From GCA-2737725 sp965229355 (GTDB lineage: Bacteria; Pseudomonadota; Alphaproteobacteria; Rhodospirillales; Rhodospirillaceae), in contig OZ245869.1 of NCBI GenBank assembly GCA_965229355.1, positions 1,302,001 to 1,366,000 on the forward strand: a stretch of 64,000 nucleotides of DNA, in the 5' to 3' direction. Under the pieces are notes generated by a model that was not told the DNA's origin, ran no database searches, and worked only from the letters and a program-made list of their open reading frames with translations. Both the position numbers and the translations under genes were made by a program. Below, piece after piece: positions 33,614 through 42,450 of this stretch. Positions within the stretch are counted from its first letter, which is position 1. The number at the start of each line of letters is the position of its first letter.

Positions 33614-34174
33614 ATGACGACAACAATCATTATCGTCGTGGCTGTGCTGTTGGCGCTGTATGTGGCGACCACATACAACAAGCTGATTGGCTTGCGGAAC
33701 CGCGTGAAAGAAGCGTGGAGCGATATCGAAGTGCAGATGAAGCGCCGCTACGACCTGATCCCCAACTTGGTTGAAACCGTGAAGGGCTATGCCGCCCACG
33801 AAAAGACCACGTTGGAAAACGTGATCGCCGCGCGAAACGCTGCTATGGCCGACAACGGCACACCGGCACATCAAGCACAAACCGAGAATGCGCTATCAGG
33901 CACATTGAAAAGCTTGTTCGCGCTAGCTGAGTCGTACCCAGACTTGAAAGCCAACACTGGCTTTGTGACGTTGCAACAGCAACTCACCGACATTGAAGCG
34001 CATGTGGAAAAATCACGCCGTTACTACAACGGTAGCGTGCGCGACATGAACAATGCCGTGGAACAAGTGCCGTCGAACTTCATTGCGGGGCCATTTGGAT
34101 TTAAAGCCGCTGAGTTTTTTGAGTTGGATGCAACCGAGCAAGCTGCGCGCCAACCTGTCGCTGTTAAGTTCTAA
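33614..34174 (+). CDS. LemA family protein
   Basis: Inner-membrane protein of 186 residues with one N-terminal helix (about 4-22). Four long helices follow, with the LemA signature YNKLIGLRNRVKEAWSDIEVQMKRRYDLIPNLVETVKGYA. The ATG at 33614 places the membrane helix at the extreme N-terminus as in homologues. The molecular role of LemA is not established. It is followed 6 bases later by a DUF2207 membrane protein; LemA-DUF2207 pairs are widespread, which suggests a common membrane complex. Confidence 0.9.
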   Translation: MTTTIIIVVAVLLALYVATTYNKLIGLRNRVKEAWSDIEVQMKRRYDLIPNLVETVKGYAAHEKTTLENVIAARNAAMADNGTPAHQAQTENALSGTLKSLFALAESYPDLKANTGFVTLQQQLTDIEAHVEKSRRYYNGSVRDMNNAVEQVPSNFIAGPFGFKAAEFFELDATEQAARQPVAVKF

Positions 34175-34180
34175 CGCCCC

Positions 34181-36136
34181 ATGCTGACCCGCGCGCTGAT
34201 TGTTTTAGGCGTTTCACTCTGGTCGTTAAGTGTGGGGGCATGGACCGCCACCGCAGCCGAACGCATCACTGATTACGCAGCTGATATTGCCGTTCAAACG
34301 AACGGTGAACTGCTGGTGACCGAGCGCATTAAGGTCACGGCGGAAGGCAATCAGATTAAGCGCGGCATCTACCGCGACTTCCCAACCGTGCGCGGCAAAA
34401 CATGGTGGGGCAAATACCGCACAGGCTTTGATGTGGTGTCGGTGAAGCGCGACGGCCAGGATGAGCCGCACTTCACCGAAGGCATCATCGACGGCGTGCG
34501 ACTTTATACCGGCGATGCTGATGTCTTCTTAGAAGATGGCACGCATACATATGAGATCACGTACCGCAGTGACCGCCAGATTGGGTTTTTCGACGATCAC
34601 GATGAGCTTTACTGGAACGTCACCGGAAACTTCTGGGCGTTTCCGATTACAAAAGCCTCAGCCGTCGTCACACTGCCGGATGGCGCAAAGGTAACTGAAA
34701 CCGATGTATTCACCGGCGCTGTAGGCGCAGCCGAGAAAGACGCGACGATCACAACACAAGGCAATGTGGTGACAGCGCGCACCACAAAAAGTTTGGGCCA
34801 AGGCGAAGGCCTGACGATTGGTATTTCATTCACGCCCAACATTGTCGCGCGCCCCGCATTCTCACAACGCGTGCTGTATCTCTTACGCGATAATTTAGGC
34901 GCTGTAATTGGCTTGGTCGGTTTGATCTTGTTGGTCGGCTATTACCTGATTGTCTGGTCCAAGTACGGGCGCGACCCGGATGCGGGCACCATTGCCCCTG
35001 AGTTCGATCCGCCGAAGGGCATGTCAGCTGCAGCGTGCCGATATGTGCGCGACATGGGTTGGGACGCCAAAGCTTTTACCGCGTCCATCATTGCGCTGGG
35101 GGCCAAAGGCTTCATCACCATGAGTGAGGTGAAGGGTGGCATCTTCAAAGACGGGCACTTCTTCATCACGCGCACAGATAAAAGTGAGAAAGAAGCTGGC
35201 TTAAGCGACGGCGAAGCGCAAATGGCCAAAGCACTGTTCAAAGACGGGAAATCAATTCCGTTTGTGCAAGACGAACGCAAAACCATTGTCGCCGCGCAGG
35301 AGAAACTGCAAGCAACGCTGCGTCAGGAGTTTGACAGTGTTTATTTCGTGCTCAATCGTGGCACGTTAATTCCAGGCATCATCATTTCAATTCTGGCCGC
35401 ACTTGGTATTGCGTTCACATCCGATGATCCGTGGACGTTCGGGATCGGGCTGCTGGTTGTAGCAATGATCGCCATGATGGTGGCCGCCTTTATTTTCCGC
35501 ACCGTGCATGCGTTCCAAATCGCGACCTCCATCATCAAACGGATCTTGCTCGCCTCGCCCGGCATTATCATTGCACTGATTATTGCGGCCTTTGGCCCCA
35601 AGCCGATTTTGGATGCGATGGTGCACAGTGTTGATCTGATCGAATTTTTGGTGATCGCGCTGATGGCGGCAACGAATGTCGTGTTCTTCCATCTCATGGA
35701 AGCGCCCACACGCATGGGCCGTGCGGTGATGAACCATATCGAAGGCTTTAAGCACTATCTGACAGTCGCTGAAAAAGACCGGCTGAATTTTCATAACCCG
35801 CCTGACCTGACGCCTGAAGTGTTCGAGCAAATGCTGCCCTATGCCGTGGCGCTGGATGTGGAACACGAATGGGGCGAACAGTTTGATGCCGCCATGGTGC
35901 GTGCCGCAGCCGAACAGCGCGACTATGGCTACACGCAGCCCCGGTGGTACGATGGCCGTTCGTACAAGCATGGCCAGATCGGCAGCTTTGCCTCGGATGT
36001 ACAAAAGGCGGTCGCGACATCAGTGGCCACAGCCGTGACACCCCCATCGTCGAGCGGGAAAGGTGGTGGCGGGTTCTCTGGCGGCGGTGGCTTCTCCGGC
36101 GGCGGCGGGGGTGGCGGTGGCGGCGGTGGCTGGTAA
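34181..36136 (+). CDS. DUF2207 membrane protein
   Basis: A 651-residue protein with a signal peptide (cleavage near TATAAERI, about residue 26) and an extracytoplasmic beta-rich DUF2207 domain (about 27-225, starting ITDYAADIAVQTNGELLVTERIKV). A transmembrane helix lies at about 232-252, then a cytoplasmic part, further hydrophobic helices at about 390-500, and a glycine-rich C-terminal tail ending in a run of G and W. The tail is a usual feature of this family. The function is unknown. It is co-transcribed with lemA by position. Confidence 0.88.
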   Translation: MLTRALIVLGVSLWSLSVGAWTATAAERITDYAADIAVQTNGELLVTERIKVTAEGNQIKRGIYRDFPTVRGKTWWGKYRTGFDVVSVKRDGQDEPHFTEGIIDGVRLYTGDADVFLEDGTHTYEITYRSDRQIGFFDDHDELYWNVTGNFWAFPITKASAVVTLPDGAKVTETDVFTGAVGAAEKDATITTQGNVVTARTTKSLGQGEGLTIGISFTPNIVARPAFSQRVLYLLRDNLGAVIGLVGLILLVGYYLIVWSKYGRDPDAGTIAPEFDPPKGMSAAACRYVRDMGWDAKAFTASIIALGAKGFITMSEVKGGIFKDGHFFITRTDKSEKEAGLSDGEAQMAKALFKDGKSIPFVQDERKTIVAAQEKLQATLRQEFDSVYFVLNRGTLIPGIIISILAALGIAFTSDDPWTFGIGLLVVAMIAMMVAAFIFRTVHAFQIATSIIKRILLASPGIIIALIIAAFGPKPILDAMVHSVDLIEFLVIALMAATNVVFFHLMEAPTRMGRAVMNHIEGFKHYLTVAEKDRLNFHNPPDLTPEVFEQMLPYAVALDVEHEWGEQFDAAMVRAAAEQRDYGYTQPRWYDGRSYKHGQIGSFASDVQKAVATSVATAVTPPSSSGKGGGGFSGGGGFSGGGGGGGGGGGW

Positions 36137-36202
36137 GTCAAAGCTGCTGTTTTTGGCCTAAACGCTTTCAAAAATTCACAGATTCGTCACCCGTTGAAAC
36201 GC

Positions 36203-36230
36203 TTGCCCGGCGGTTCGCGCTCCCTATACT
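36203..36230 (+). promoter_or_regulatory. Possible argG promoter
   Basis: Hexamers TTGCCC (36203-36208) and TATACT (36225-36230) are 16 bases apart, followed by GC-rich sequence and the argG ATG 50 bases on. The -10 element is good and the -35 element weak. Confidence 0.35.
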
Positions 36231-36280
36231 GCGCGCGCATTTACCACCGTTTATTCCTCTGATTTTGCGAGCTCTCATCC

Positions 36281-37504
36281 ATGGCGACGTCGTCCAAAAA
36301 GACCCCCAAGAAAGTCGTGCTGGCCTACTCCGGCGGCCTTGATACCTCGATCATCCTGCGCTGGTTGCAGGTGGAAAAAGGCTGCGAGGTGGTGACCTTC
36401 ACCGCCGACCTGGGCCAAGGCGAAGAGCTGGAGCCCGCGCGCAAAAAAGCCGAGCTGATGGGCATCAAGCAAATCTACATCGAAGATTTGAAAGAAGAGT
36501 TCGTCCGCGACTTTGTGTTCCCGATGTTCCGCGCCAATGCGCTGTACGAAGGCGTCTACTTGTTGGGCACGTCGATTGCACGCCCGCTGATTGCCAAGCG
36601 CCTGGTTGAGATCGCCAACGAAACCGGTGCTGACGCTGTGTCACACGGCGCGACCGGTAAGGGGAACGACCAAGTTCGCTTCGAATTGACCGCGTACGCC
36701 TTGAAGCCCGAAGTGAAGATCATCGCACCGTGGCGTGAATGGGATTTGGCCTCGCGCACCCAAATGATCGAATACGCCGAGAAGCATCAGATTCCGATTC
36801 CTAAAGATAAGCGCGGCGAAGCCCCGTATTCGATGGATGCGAACCTGCTGCATATTTCCTACGAAGGTAAGGCGCTGGAAGATCCGTGGGTGGAAGCCGA
36901 CCCCGACATGTTCCGCCTGACTGTGTCGCCCGAGAAGGCGCCCGATCAAGCTGAGTACGTGGAAGTTGAATTCGCCAAGGGTGATGCGATTGCCGTGAAC
37001 GGCAAAAAGCTCTCGCCCGCCAATCTGCTGGCCGAACTGAATCGCCTCGGCGGTAAGCACGGCGTGGGCCGTTTGGACTTGGTTGAAAACCGCTACGTCG
37101 GCATGAAGAGCCGTGGTGCTTACGAAACACCAGGCGGCACGATTTTGCATGCTGCCCACCGCGGCATGGAATCGATCACGCTCGACCGTGAAGCGATGCA
37201 CTTGAAAGACGAGCTGATGCCGCGTTACGCCAAGCTGGTGTACACGGGTTACTGGTTCGCACCGGAACGCGAAATGCTGCAAGCCGCCATCGACAACACG
37301 CAAAAGCGCGTGAATGGTGTCGTGCGCTTGAAGCTGTTCAAAGGTTCAGTCTCGGTCGTAGGCCGCAAGTCGCCCAACTCGTTGTACCGTATGGACTACG
37401 TGACCTTCGAAGAAGACAGCGTGTACGACCAACACGACGCTGAAGGCTTTATCAAACTGAATGCTTTAAGACTCCGTCTGGGCAAAATGGCTGGCGGCGA
37501 GTAG
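36281..37504 (+). CDS. argG: Argininosuccinate synthase
   Basis: Penultimate enzyme of arginine synthesis, condensing citrulline and aspartate with ATP. The PP-loop motif LAYSGGLDTSIILRWL lies near the N-terminus (about 13-28). HGATGKGNDQVRFE, the DANLLHISYEG stretch and the C-terminal KLFKGSVSVVGRKSPNSLY are typical. It has 407 residues and appears to be a single-gene unit or to be read into the crotonase gene 43 bases downstream. Confidence 0.98.
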   Translation: MATSSKKTPKKVVLAYSGGLDTSIILRWLQVEKGCEVVTFTADLGQGEELEPARKKAELMGIKQIYIEDLKEEFVRDFVFPMFRANALYEGVYLLGTSIARPLIAKRLVEIANETGADAVSHGATGKGNDQVRFELTAYALKPEVKIIAPWREWDLASRTQMIEYAEKHQIPIPKDKRGEAPYSMDANLLHISYEGKALEDPWVEADPDMFRLTVSPEKAPDQAEYVEVEFAKGDAIAVNGKKLSPANLLAELNRLGGKHGVGRLDLVENRYVGMKSRGAYETPGGTILHAAHRGMESITLDREAMHLKDELMPRYAKLVYTGYWFAPEREMLQAAIDNTQKRVNGVVRLKLFKGSVSVVGRKSPNSLYRMDYVTFEEDSVYDQHDAEGFIKLNALRLRLGKMAGGE

Positions 37505-37547
37505 CCCGCCACCATCAAACAAAGACGCATACAAGGAGCGCACCGCC

Positions 37548-38315
37548 ATGACCGATTTGATTCAAACCGAGCGCGACGGTGCGACTCTGATCCTGCGCTT
37601 TAACCGCGCTGATAAAAAGAATGCCATTACCGCTGCCATGTATTCCGCCAAGGTCGCAGCCTTGAAAGCAGCGGATGCGGACCCGAGTGTGCGCGTGGTT
37701 ATCATCACCGGTGAAGGTGATGCGTTTACGGCTGGCAACGATTTGAAAGATTTTGCCGAAAACCCGCCCAAAGGGGCTGATGCACCTGTGTTCCAATTCA
37801 TGGATGCGTTGGCGAGTTTTAAAAAACCTGTGATCGCCGCTGTGAATGGTGTGGCCGTTGGGATTGGCACCACGCTTCTTTTACACTGTGATCTGGCTTA
37901 CGCCGTGCCGACAGCAAAGTTTGCGCTGCCGTTTGTGAACTTGGCATTAGTGCCAGAATTTGGGTCGAGCTTGTTACTGGAACGCTTCGTGGGGTTGCGT
38001 AAAGCCCAGGAACTATTGCTGACAGGCGAAACGTTCACTGCTGAAATCGCGCATAACATCGGCTTGATCAGTGCATTGGTGCCTGCAGAAGAATTGTTGG
38101 CCACAGCGAAGGCCAAAGCCGCACTGTTGGCCGCGAAGCCGCCATCAGCGTTACGCCAAACCAAAGCGTTGTTGCGCGCAGATATTACGGATGTGAAAGC
38201 GCGGATTGGCGCAGAAGCCAAAGCGTTCGGTGAACGCTTGCAGTCGGCTGAACTGCAAGAAGCCGTGGCGGCCTTTTTTGCAAAACGCGCGCCCGACTTC
38301 TCGAAGTTCGATTAG
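37548..38315 (+). CDS. Enoyl-CoA hydratase/isomerase family protein
   Basis: Crotonase-fold protein of 255 residues with the oxyanion-hole motif DAFTAGNDLKDF. Where true hydratases have the first catalytic glutamate (GGxCE), this protein has VGIGTTLLLHCD. The second glutamate is kept (LVPEFGSSLLL). That pattern fits delta3-delta2 enoyl-CoA isomerases better than hydratases. The close relatives are peroxisomal-isomerase-like proteins widespread in Proteobacteria. It is preceded by a good ribosome-binding site (AAGGAG). Confidence 0.85.
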   Translation: MTDLIQTERDGATLILRFNRADKKNAITAAMYSAKVAALKAADADPSVRVVIITGEGDAFTAGNDLKDFAENPPKGADAPVFQFMDALASFKKPVIAAVNGVAVGIGTTLLLHCDLAYAVPTAKFALPFVNLALVPEFGSSLLLERFVGLRKAQELLLTGETFTAEIAHNIGLISALVPAEELLATAKAKAALLAAKPPSALRQTKALLRADITDVKARIGAEAKAFGERLQSAELQEAVAAFFAKRAPDFSKFD

Positions 38316-38326
38316 AAACTCAATTT

Positions 38327-38611
38327 TTAATTCTGACCCATCGTAGAGCCCGCACCAACTTGACCGTTGGTGGCGCCCTTCATGTCGGTCATCTTGGCTG
38401 CGTTTTCTTTATTGTAGCGCTCCAAATCGTCCCACTCTTTAGCGGTACGGCATGTGCGCGTTTTATTTAAGCGCGAACCCGTGACACCTTGGGTTTTACA
38501 AATCTTCTTTTCTTCTTTCACGCCATCTTCGGCTGGCGTGGTTTGAGCATAAGCCGCCGTGCCAAGCGTAAGCGAGGTAGCAAAAGCGATGGCAACTGCA
38601 GAACGCAACAT
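38327..38611 (-). CDS. Small secreted protein, paralogue of neighbour
   Basis: A 94-residue protein with a signal peptide (MLRSAVAIAFATSLTLGTAAYAQ). A two-cysteine motif follows, KKICKTQGVTGSRLNKTRTCRTAKEWDD, then a charged C-terminal tail. The motif C-x(5)-TGSR-x(6)-C-(R/K)TA-x-EW is shared with the adjacent gene and with uncharacterised small proteins I have seen in Caulobacter/Sphingomonas relatives. The two cysteines could form a disulfide in the periplasm. The function is unknown. Confidence 0.8.
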   Translation of the reverse strand: MLRSAVAIAFATSLTLGTAAYAQTTPAEDGVKEEKKICKTQGVTGSRLNKTRTCRTAKEWDDLERYNKENAAKMTDMKGATNGQVGAGSTMGQN

Positions 38612-38653
38612 CTGACACCTCTGATAATTGAATAATTTAAACGAGTGAGCGCG

Positions 38654-38941
38654 CTATTGACCTTTGGTCGCGCCGCGCACCTTGCTCATATCTTTTGCCG
38701 CAGCTTGATTGTCTTTTGCTTCCTGCTGCCATTCAGCAGCGGTTTTGCAAACACGCTCGCCACCGACGCGTGAACCTGTCGTGGCAATACGGCGACAAAT
38801 TTTCGGGTCTTCGGCTTTTGGTGCGGGTCCCGACATATCGGTGGCTTGCGCAACATTTTGAATCGGTTCTGGTTGAGCAAAGGCCGAACCAGACGCGAAC
38901 AACACAACGGCGAACAAACTCAAAACAAGAGAACGTAACAT
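38654..38941 (-). CDS. Small secreted protein, paralogue of neighbour
   Basis: A 95-residue protein with a signal peptide (MLRSLVLSLFAVVLFASGSAFAQ) and the same core as the downstream gene: DPKICRRIATTGSRVGGERVCKTAAEWQQ, then a tail ending KVRGATKGQ. The downstream protein has KGATNGQ at a similar place. The two genes are 42 bases apart in one orientation and clearly arose by tandem duplication. The function is unknown. Confidence 0.8.
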   Translation of the reverse strand: MLRSLVLSLFAVVLFASGSAFAQPEPIQNVAQATDMSGPAPKAEDPKICRRIATTGSRVGGERVCKTAAEWQQEAKDNQAAAKDMSKVRGATKGQ

Positions 38942-39116
38942 CGTACACCTCTAAAGCGATTTGAGGTCATCATAGCCATAAGACAACGGCAGGCAAAAGC
39001 CCGGCTATGGTTCACAAGGTCGGGATTTAAGGCCGGCTGGGATTTAAGGGTGATGAGCTTTAACCCCCACCCCTGAGCTATGCAAAAAACAGGCTATGCA
39101 GAAATTTACGTGCCGC

Positions 39117-40028
39117 TTAAGCGCGCGGCGGAAGGCGGGTGGGAACCGCAATGTCCTTAATATTGTGGATCTGGCAGGCCGCTTTCAGGGTGTTCACCAT
39201 CAGGCATGCGATGGTCATGGGCCCGACGCCGCCCGGCACTGGGGTAATGGCCCCAGCCACTTTGGCCGCTTCTTCGTAGTGCACATCGCCCACCAGCTTG
39301 CCTTTGCCATCTGGCGTCGGCACGCGGTTAATGCCGACATCAATCACAATGGCGCCGGGCTTAATCCAATCGCCGCGCACCATTTCAGGGCGGCCGACAG
39401 CCGCCACCAGAATGTCAGCAGTCCGACACAGGCCAGGTAAATTAGCGGTTTTTGAGTGCGCCATGGTGACGGTGCAGTTTTCATTCAGCAAAAGCAACGA
39501 CACAGGCTTACCCACCAGAATCGAACGGCCCAGTACCACCGCATGTTTGCCCGCAATGTTGGGCATCACATCTGTAATCAGCATCACCGAGCCTGTGGGC
39601 GTGCAAGCCACCAGCGCATCACCACCCGCGAGCAAACGCCCGGCGCTGATGGGATGCAGGCCATCCACATCTTTTGCCGGATCGATGGCATTAATAATCG
39701 CGAACTGATCGATGTGCTTGGGCAGCGGCAACTGGACCAGGATACCGTGCACGGCTGGATCAGCATTCAGTTGCGCCACGAGTTTCAGAAGATCAGCTTG
39801 CGAGGTGTCAGCAGGTAAATCGTGCTGAAACGAATTCATGCCCGCAGCGACTGCGGTTTTTTGTTTGTTGCGCACGTAAACATGGCTGGCCGGATCATCG
39901 CCCACCAGCACCGTTGCCAAACCGGGGGTGACACCATGCTTGGCTTTCATGTCCGCGACCGAAGCACCGATTGCCGTTTTCAGGCGGGCTGAGGCTTCTT
40001 TTCCGTCAATGACAATCGGCGTGCTCAT
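39117..40028 (-). CDS. folD: Bifunctional methylenetetrahydrofolate dehydrogenase/cyclohydrolase
   Basis: Folate one-carbon enzyme supplying 10-formyl-THF and NADPH. The catalytic lysine is in YVRNKQKTAVAAGM, with VDGLHPISAGRL, the NADP-binding GRSILVGKPVSLLLL and the C-terminal PGGVGPMTIACLMVNTL. The frame stays open 47 codons further upstream, but the ATG at 40028 (MSTPIVIDGKEAS) gives 303 residues and matches the family start. It overlaps the stop of the DUF167 gene by 4 bases. Confidence 0.96.
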   Translation of the reverse strand: MSTPIVIDGKEASARLKTAIGASVADMKAKHGVTPGLATVLVGDDPASHVYVRNKQKTAVAAGMNSFQHDLPADTSQADLLKLVAQLNADPAVHGILVQLPLPKHIDQFAIINAIDPAKDVDGLHPISAGRLLAGGDALVACTPTGSVMLITDVMPNIAGKHAVVLGRSILVGKPVSLLLLNENCTVTMAHSKTANLPGLCRTADILVAAVGRPEMVRGDWIKPGAIVIDVGINRVPTPDGKGKLVGDVHYEEAAKVAGAITPVPGGVGPMTIACLMVNTLKAACQIHNIKDIAVPTRLPPRA

Positions 40029-40333
40029 GGCGTGATCCAATGCTGTACGGCTTGGGTGAGTGCGATTGTGTCCCCCGACACATGCACGACCTTGCGGCGA
40101 TCTGTAAGGCCAGAGATGACTGCCACAGCACTTTTTGGCAAGCCCAGTTTTGCAGCCAGAAGCTCGCACACGGCTTGGTTCGCTTTGCCTTTGTCGGGCG
40201 GCGCGGATACGGACAGCTTTAACGCCACGCCATCAGGCATGGCGATGGTTCCGGCAATAGCGTCTTTTGAGGCCTTGGGTGTCACACGAACCGACAGGTT
40301 TAACCCGTCAGGCACCGCGCGATAAAAGGTCAT
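40025..40333 (-). CDS. DUF167/YggU family protein
   Basis: A small protein of 102 residues with the family core LSVRVTPKASKDAI, LKLSVSAPPDKGKANQAVCELLAAKLGLPKSAVAVISGLTDRRKVVHV. The function is unknown. It lies between yggT and folD, overlapping folD (ATGA), a conserved alphaproteobacterial trio. Confidence 0.92.
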   Translation of the reverse strand: MTFYRAVPDGLNLSVRVTPKASKDAIAGTIAMPDGVALKLSVSAPPDKGKANQAVCELLAAKLGLPKSAVAVISGLTDRRKVVHVSGDTIALTQAVQHWITP

Positions 40334-40351
40334 GGTTCGCTGTAACGGCGT

Positions 40352-40657
40352 CTAGCCGCCGGTCGCCAATTTCATCGCAGCAATGGCAAGGTACGAGCGC
40401 ACCAGATAAAGCGCCAGCAGCAGAATAATCGGCGAGAAATCAAGGCCACCGAAGTTCGGCACATACCTGCGAATAACCCGCAACGGCGGTTCGGTCAGTT
40501 GATGAACCGCGCGGCCCACCATATCAACAAAACGGTTGTGCGTGTTGATGACGCCAAACTGCACCAGCCAGCTCATGATCACCGAAATGATGACAACCCA
40601 CCAATACAATCCCAAGATCATATCGATGACGTTGATGATAGGAACCAGCAGCACCAT
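40352..40657 (-). CDS. YggT family membrane protein
   Basis: A 101-residue inner-membrane protein with two hydrophobic segments (about 3-30 and 70-95) and the YggT signature LTEPPLRVIRRYVPNFGGLDFSPIILLL. It has been linked to cell division and osmotic traits in other bacteria, but its role is not defined. It is the first gene of yggT-DUF167-folD on the minus strand. Confidence 0.92.
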   Translation of the reverse strand: MVLLVPIINVIDMILGLYWWVVIISVIMSWLVQFGVINTHNRFVDMVGRAVHQLTEPPLRVIRRYVPNFGGLDFSPIILLLALYLVRSYLAIAAMKLATGG

Positions 40658-40811
40658 GGCAAAAAATCCTAGCGTTTTATGTTCGAGTCTTTATGGGCAA
40701 CCCGATCTCTCTGGCTGGCCCTTTGAAACATCTGAGAGCTAAACTAATCAGCCCATCGCCTTTACGCAAGAACACGCGGTGGACCAGGGGGACGACGAGG
40801 GGGACAACGTC

Positions 40812-42443
40812 ATGAACAAACATATCCTTGCGTGCGTAAGTCTTCTGATTGCAACGCCAATCCATGCTCAGACGACACCTGTATATGACAAAACCGTGTT
40901 AGTGCCGCCCTTGGCAGGAACAACCGCCGGTACATCAGTGCATGGCATTAGCGGCATGAATTTCGGCAAGGACGGCAAATTGTATGCCGCAAGCGTGGTC
41001 GGTGCTGGCATTCATCGCATTGATGTGAAGACGGGCACCATTGAGCAAGTGGTGCTGCCGCCCATGGGCGAATCCGATGATGTCGCCATGGCACCCGATG
41101 GCACCTTGGTGTGGACGGCCATTATCAGTGGTGAGGTGCGCGCACGCCGCCCCAATGGAACACTTGAAACGCTGGCAACAAATTTGCCAACCGTGAACCC
41201 TGTGAATTTTGCCACTGATGGACGCCTGATTGTCGGGCAGATCACGCGGCCCGATACGCTGGTGGAAATCGACCGCACCGGTAAAAAACCACCACGCGTG
41301 CTGGCCAGTGATTTAGGTTCCATCAATGCCTTTGGCAGTGATGGCAAAAATGGCTTGTATGTCCCCTTGCGCGAAAAAGGTGCTATGGGACGGTTTGATC
41401 TGACCACGAACACCATGAGTGTTATTGCCGATGGCTTTGACAACCCCGTTGCCGCCAAGCGCGATTCCCACGGCAATGTGTTCACGATCGAAACGTTCAC
41501 GGGCAAAGTCATTTACGTCAGCCCCGACAGCGGTGAGACCATTAAGTTGGCAACCGTTGCACCGCCGTTGGATAACATCGCGATCGCCCCCGACGACACG
41601 ATTTATGTGTCGCGCCCCACCGACAACACGATTATTGCGATTGATCACGAGAGCGGGAAGCAAACGCCCTTAGTACAAGGCGCCTTTTCAGCGCCCGGTG
41701 GATTGGCCGTCACCGAGCGCAATGGACGACCCGCATTGATTGTTGCTGATCCGTTTGGATACCGGTTTACCGACCCCGTCACAGGAACAACAGAAACATT
41801 GCCCTTCGACATGGCAGCACGCTCAGCCACATCAGTTGCTGTGAACGATAAACTGATTGTGACCAGCAATGTGCGAAATTCAAACGTCGTAGTGATCGAC
41901 AAAGCTTCGGGGCGCGTATTGCATACAGTCAAAGGCTTCAAAGACCCGATGGGCGTTGCAGTAACAAATACCGGCGAGATTTATGTGGCGGAATACGCAA
42001 GCGGCGAGATTTTGAAAATCCTGCCCGATGCGATGCCGGACCGCATGCCTATTGCCGTGGACCTGCAAGGCCCGGTGGGGCTGGCGCTCGATAAAGTCGG
42101 GCGTTTGGTGGTTAGCGAAGCAACCCGTGGCACCATCACGCGTATCGACCCCGCGACCAGTCAAAAAGAGGTTATTGCGCGTGATTTAGCGCAACCCGAA
42201 GGGCTGGCCATTCTTCCCACCGACAACATCGTTGTTGCTGAAGTGGCAAAGAAACAATTAACGCATATTGATTCCACCGGATCGCATGTGATTGCAGCTG
42301 ACCTGCCGTTTGATACATTCATGATGCGCGCACCGGCCCCTGTGTATCTGCCGACAGGGGTTGCTACCGATACGCAAGGCGCGATCTATGTCACGGTGGG
42401 TGCGAACAACAGCCTTTTGAAATTCACTCCACATCAGAATTGA
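40812..42443 (+). CDS. Secreted NHL-type beta-propeller protein
   Basis: A 543-residue protein with a signal peptide (MNKHILACVSLLIATPIHAQ). It then consists of repeating 40-50-residue blades of the NHL/SMP-30 kind, for example GMNFGKDGKLYAASVVGAGI, VAMAPDGTLVWTA, IAIAPDDTIYVSRPTDNTI, VAVTNTGEIYVAEYASGEI, LALDKVGRLVVSEATRGTI and LAILPTDNIVVAEVAKK. There are enough blades for one large or two stacked propellers. No catalytic motif is recognised. It begins at ATG 40812 (not the ATG eleven codons upstream) because the signal peptide starts there. It is followed 7 bases later by a shorter relative. Confidence 0.82.
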   Translation: MNKHILACVSLLIATPIHAQTTPVYDKTVLVPPLAGTTAGTSVHGISGMNFGKDGKLYAASVVGAGIHRIDVKTGTIEQVVLPPMGESDDVAMAPDGTLVWTAIISGEVRARRPNGTLETLATNLPTVNPVNFATDGRLIVGQITRPDTLVEIDRTGKKPPRVLASDLGSINAFGSDGKNGLYVPLREKGAMGRFDLTTNTMSVIADGFDNPVAAKRDSHGNVFTIETFTGKVIYVSPDSGETIKLATVAPPLDNIAIAPDDTIYVSRPTDNTIIAIDHESGKQTPLVQGAFSAPGGLAVTERNGRPALIVADPFGYRFTDPVTGTTETLPFDMAARSATSVAVNDKLIVTSNVRNSNVVVIDKASGRVLHTVKGFKDPMGVAVTNTGEIYVAEYASGEILKILPDAMPDRMPIAVDLQGPVGLALDKVGRLVVSEATRGTITRIDPATSQKEVIARDLAQPEGLAILPTDNIVVAEVAKKQLTHIDSTGSHVIAADLPFDTFMMRAPAPVYLPTGVATDTQGAIYVTVGANNSLLKFTPHQN

Positions 42444-42450
42444 TCAACAC

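Noticed and set aside
36060..36136. Glycine-rich run at the end of the DUF2207 gene as an unusual repeat
   Set aside because: Gly-rich tails ending in aromatic residues are common in DUF2207 proteins.
37860..37960. Missing first glutamate in the second crotonase as a broken enzyme
   Set aside because: Isomerase-type crotonases normally lack that glutamate and use only the second, which is present.
40029..40169. 47-codon N-terminal extension of folD
   Set aside because: It reads through the DUF167 gene in another frame; the ATG at 40028 gives the normal FolD start with a 4-base gene overlap.
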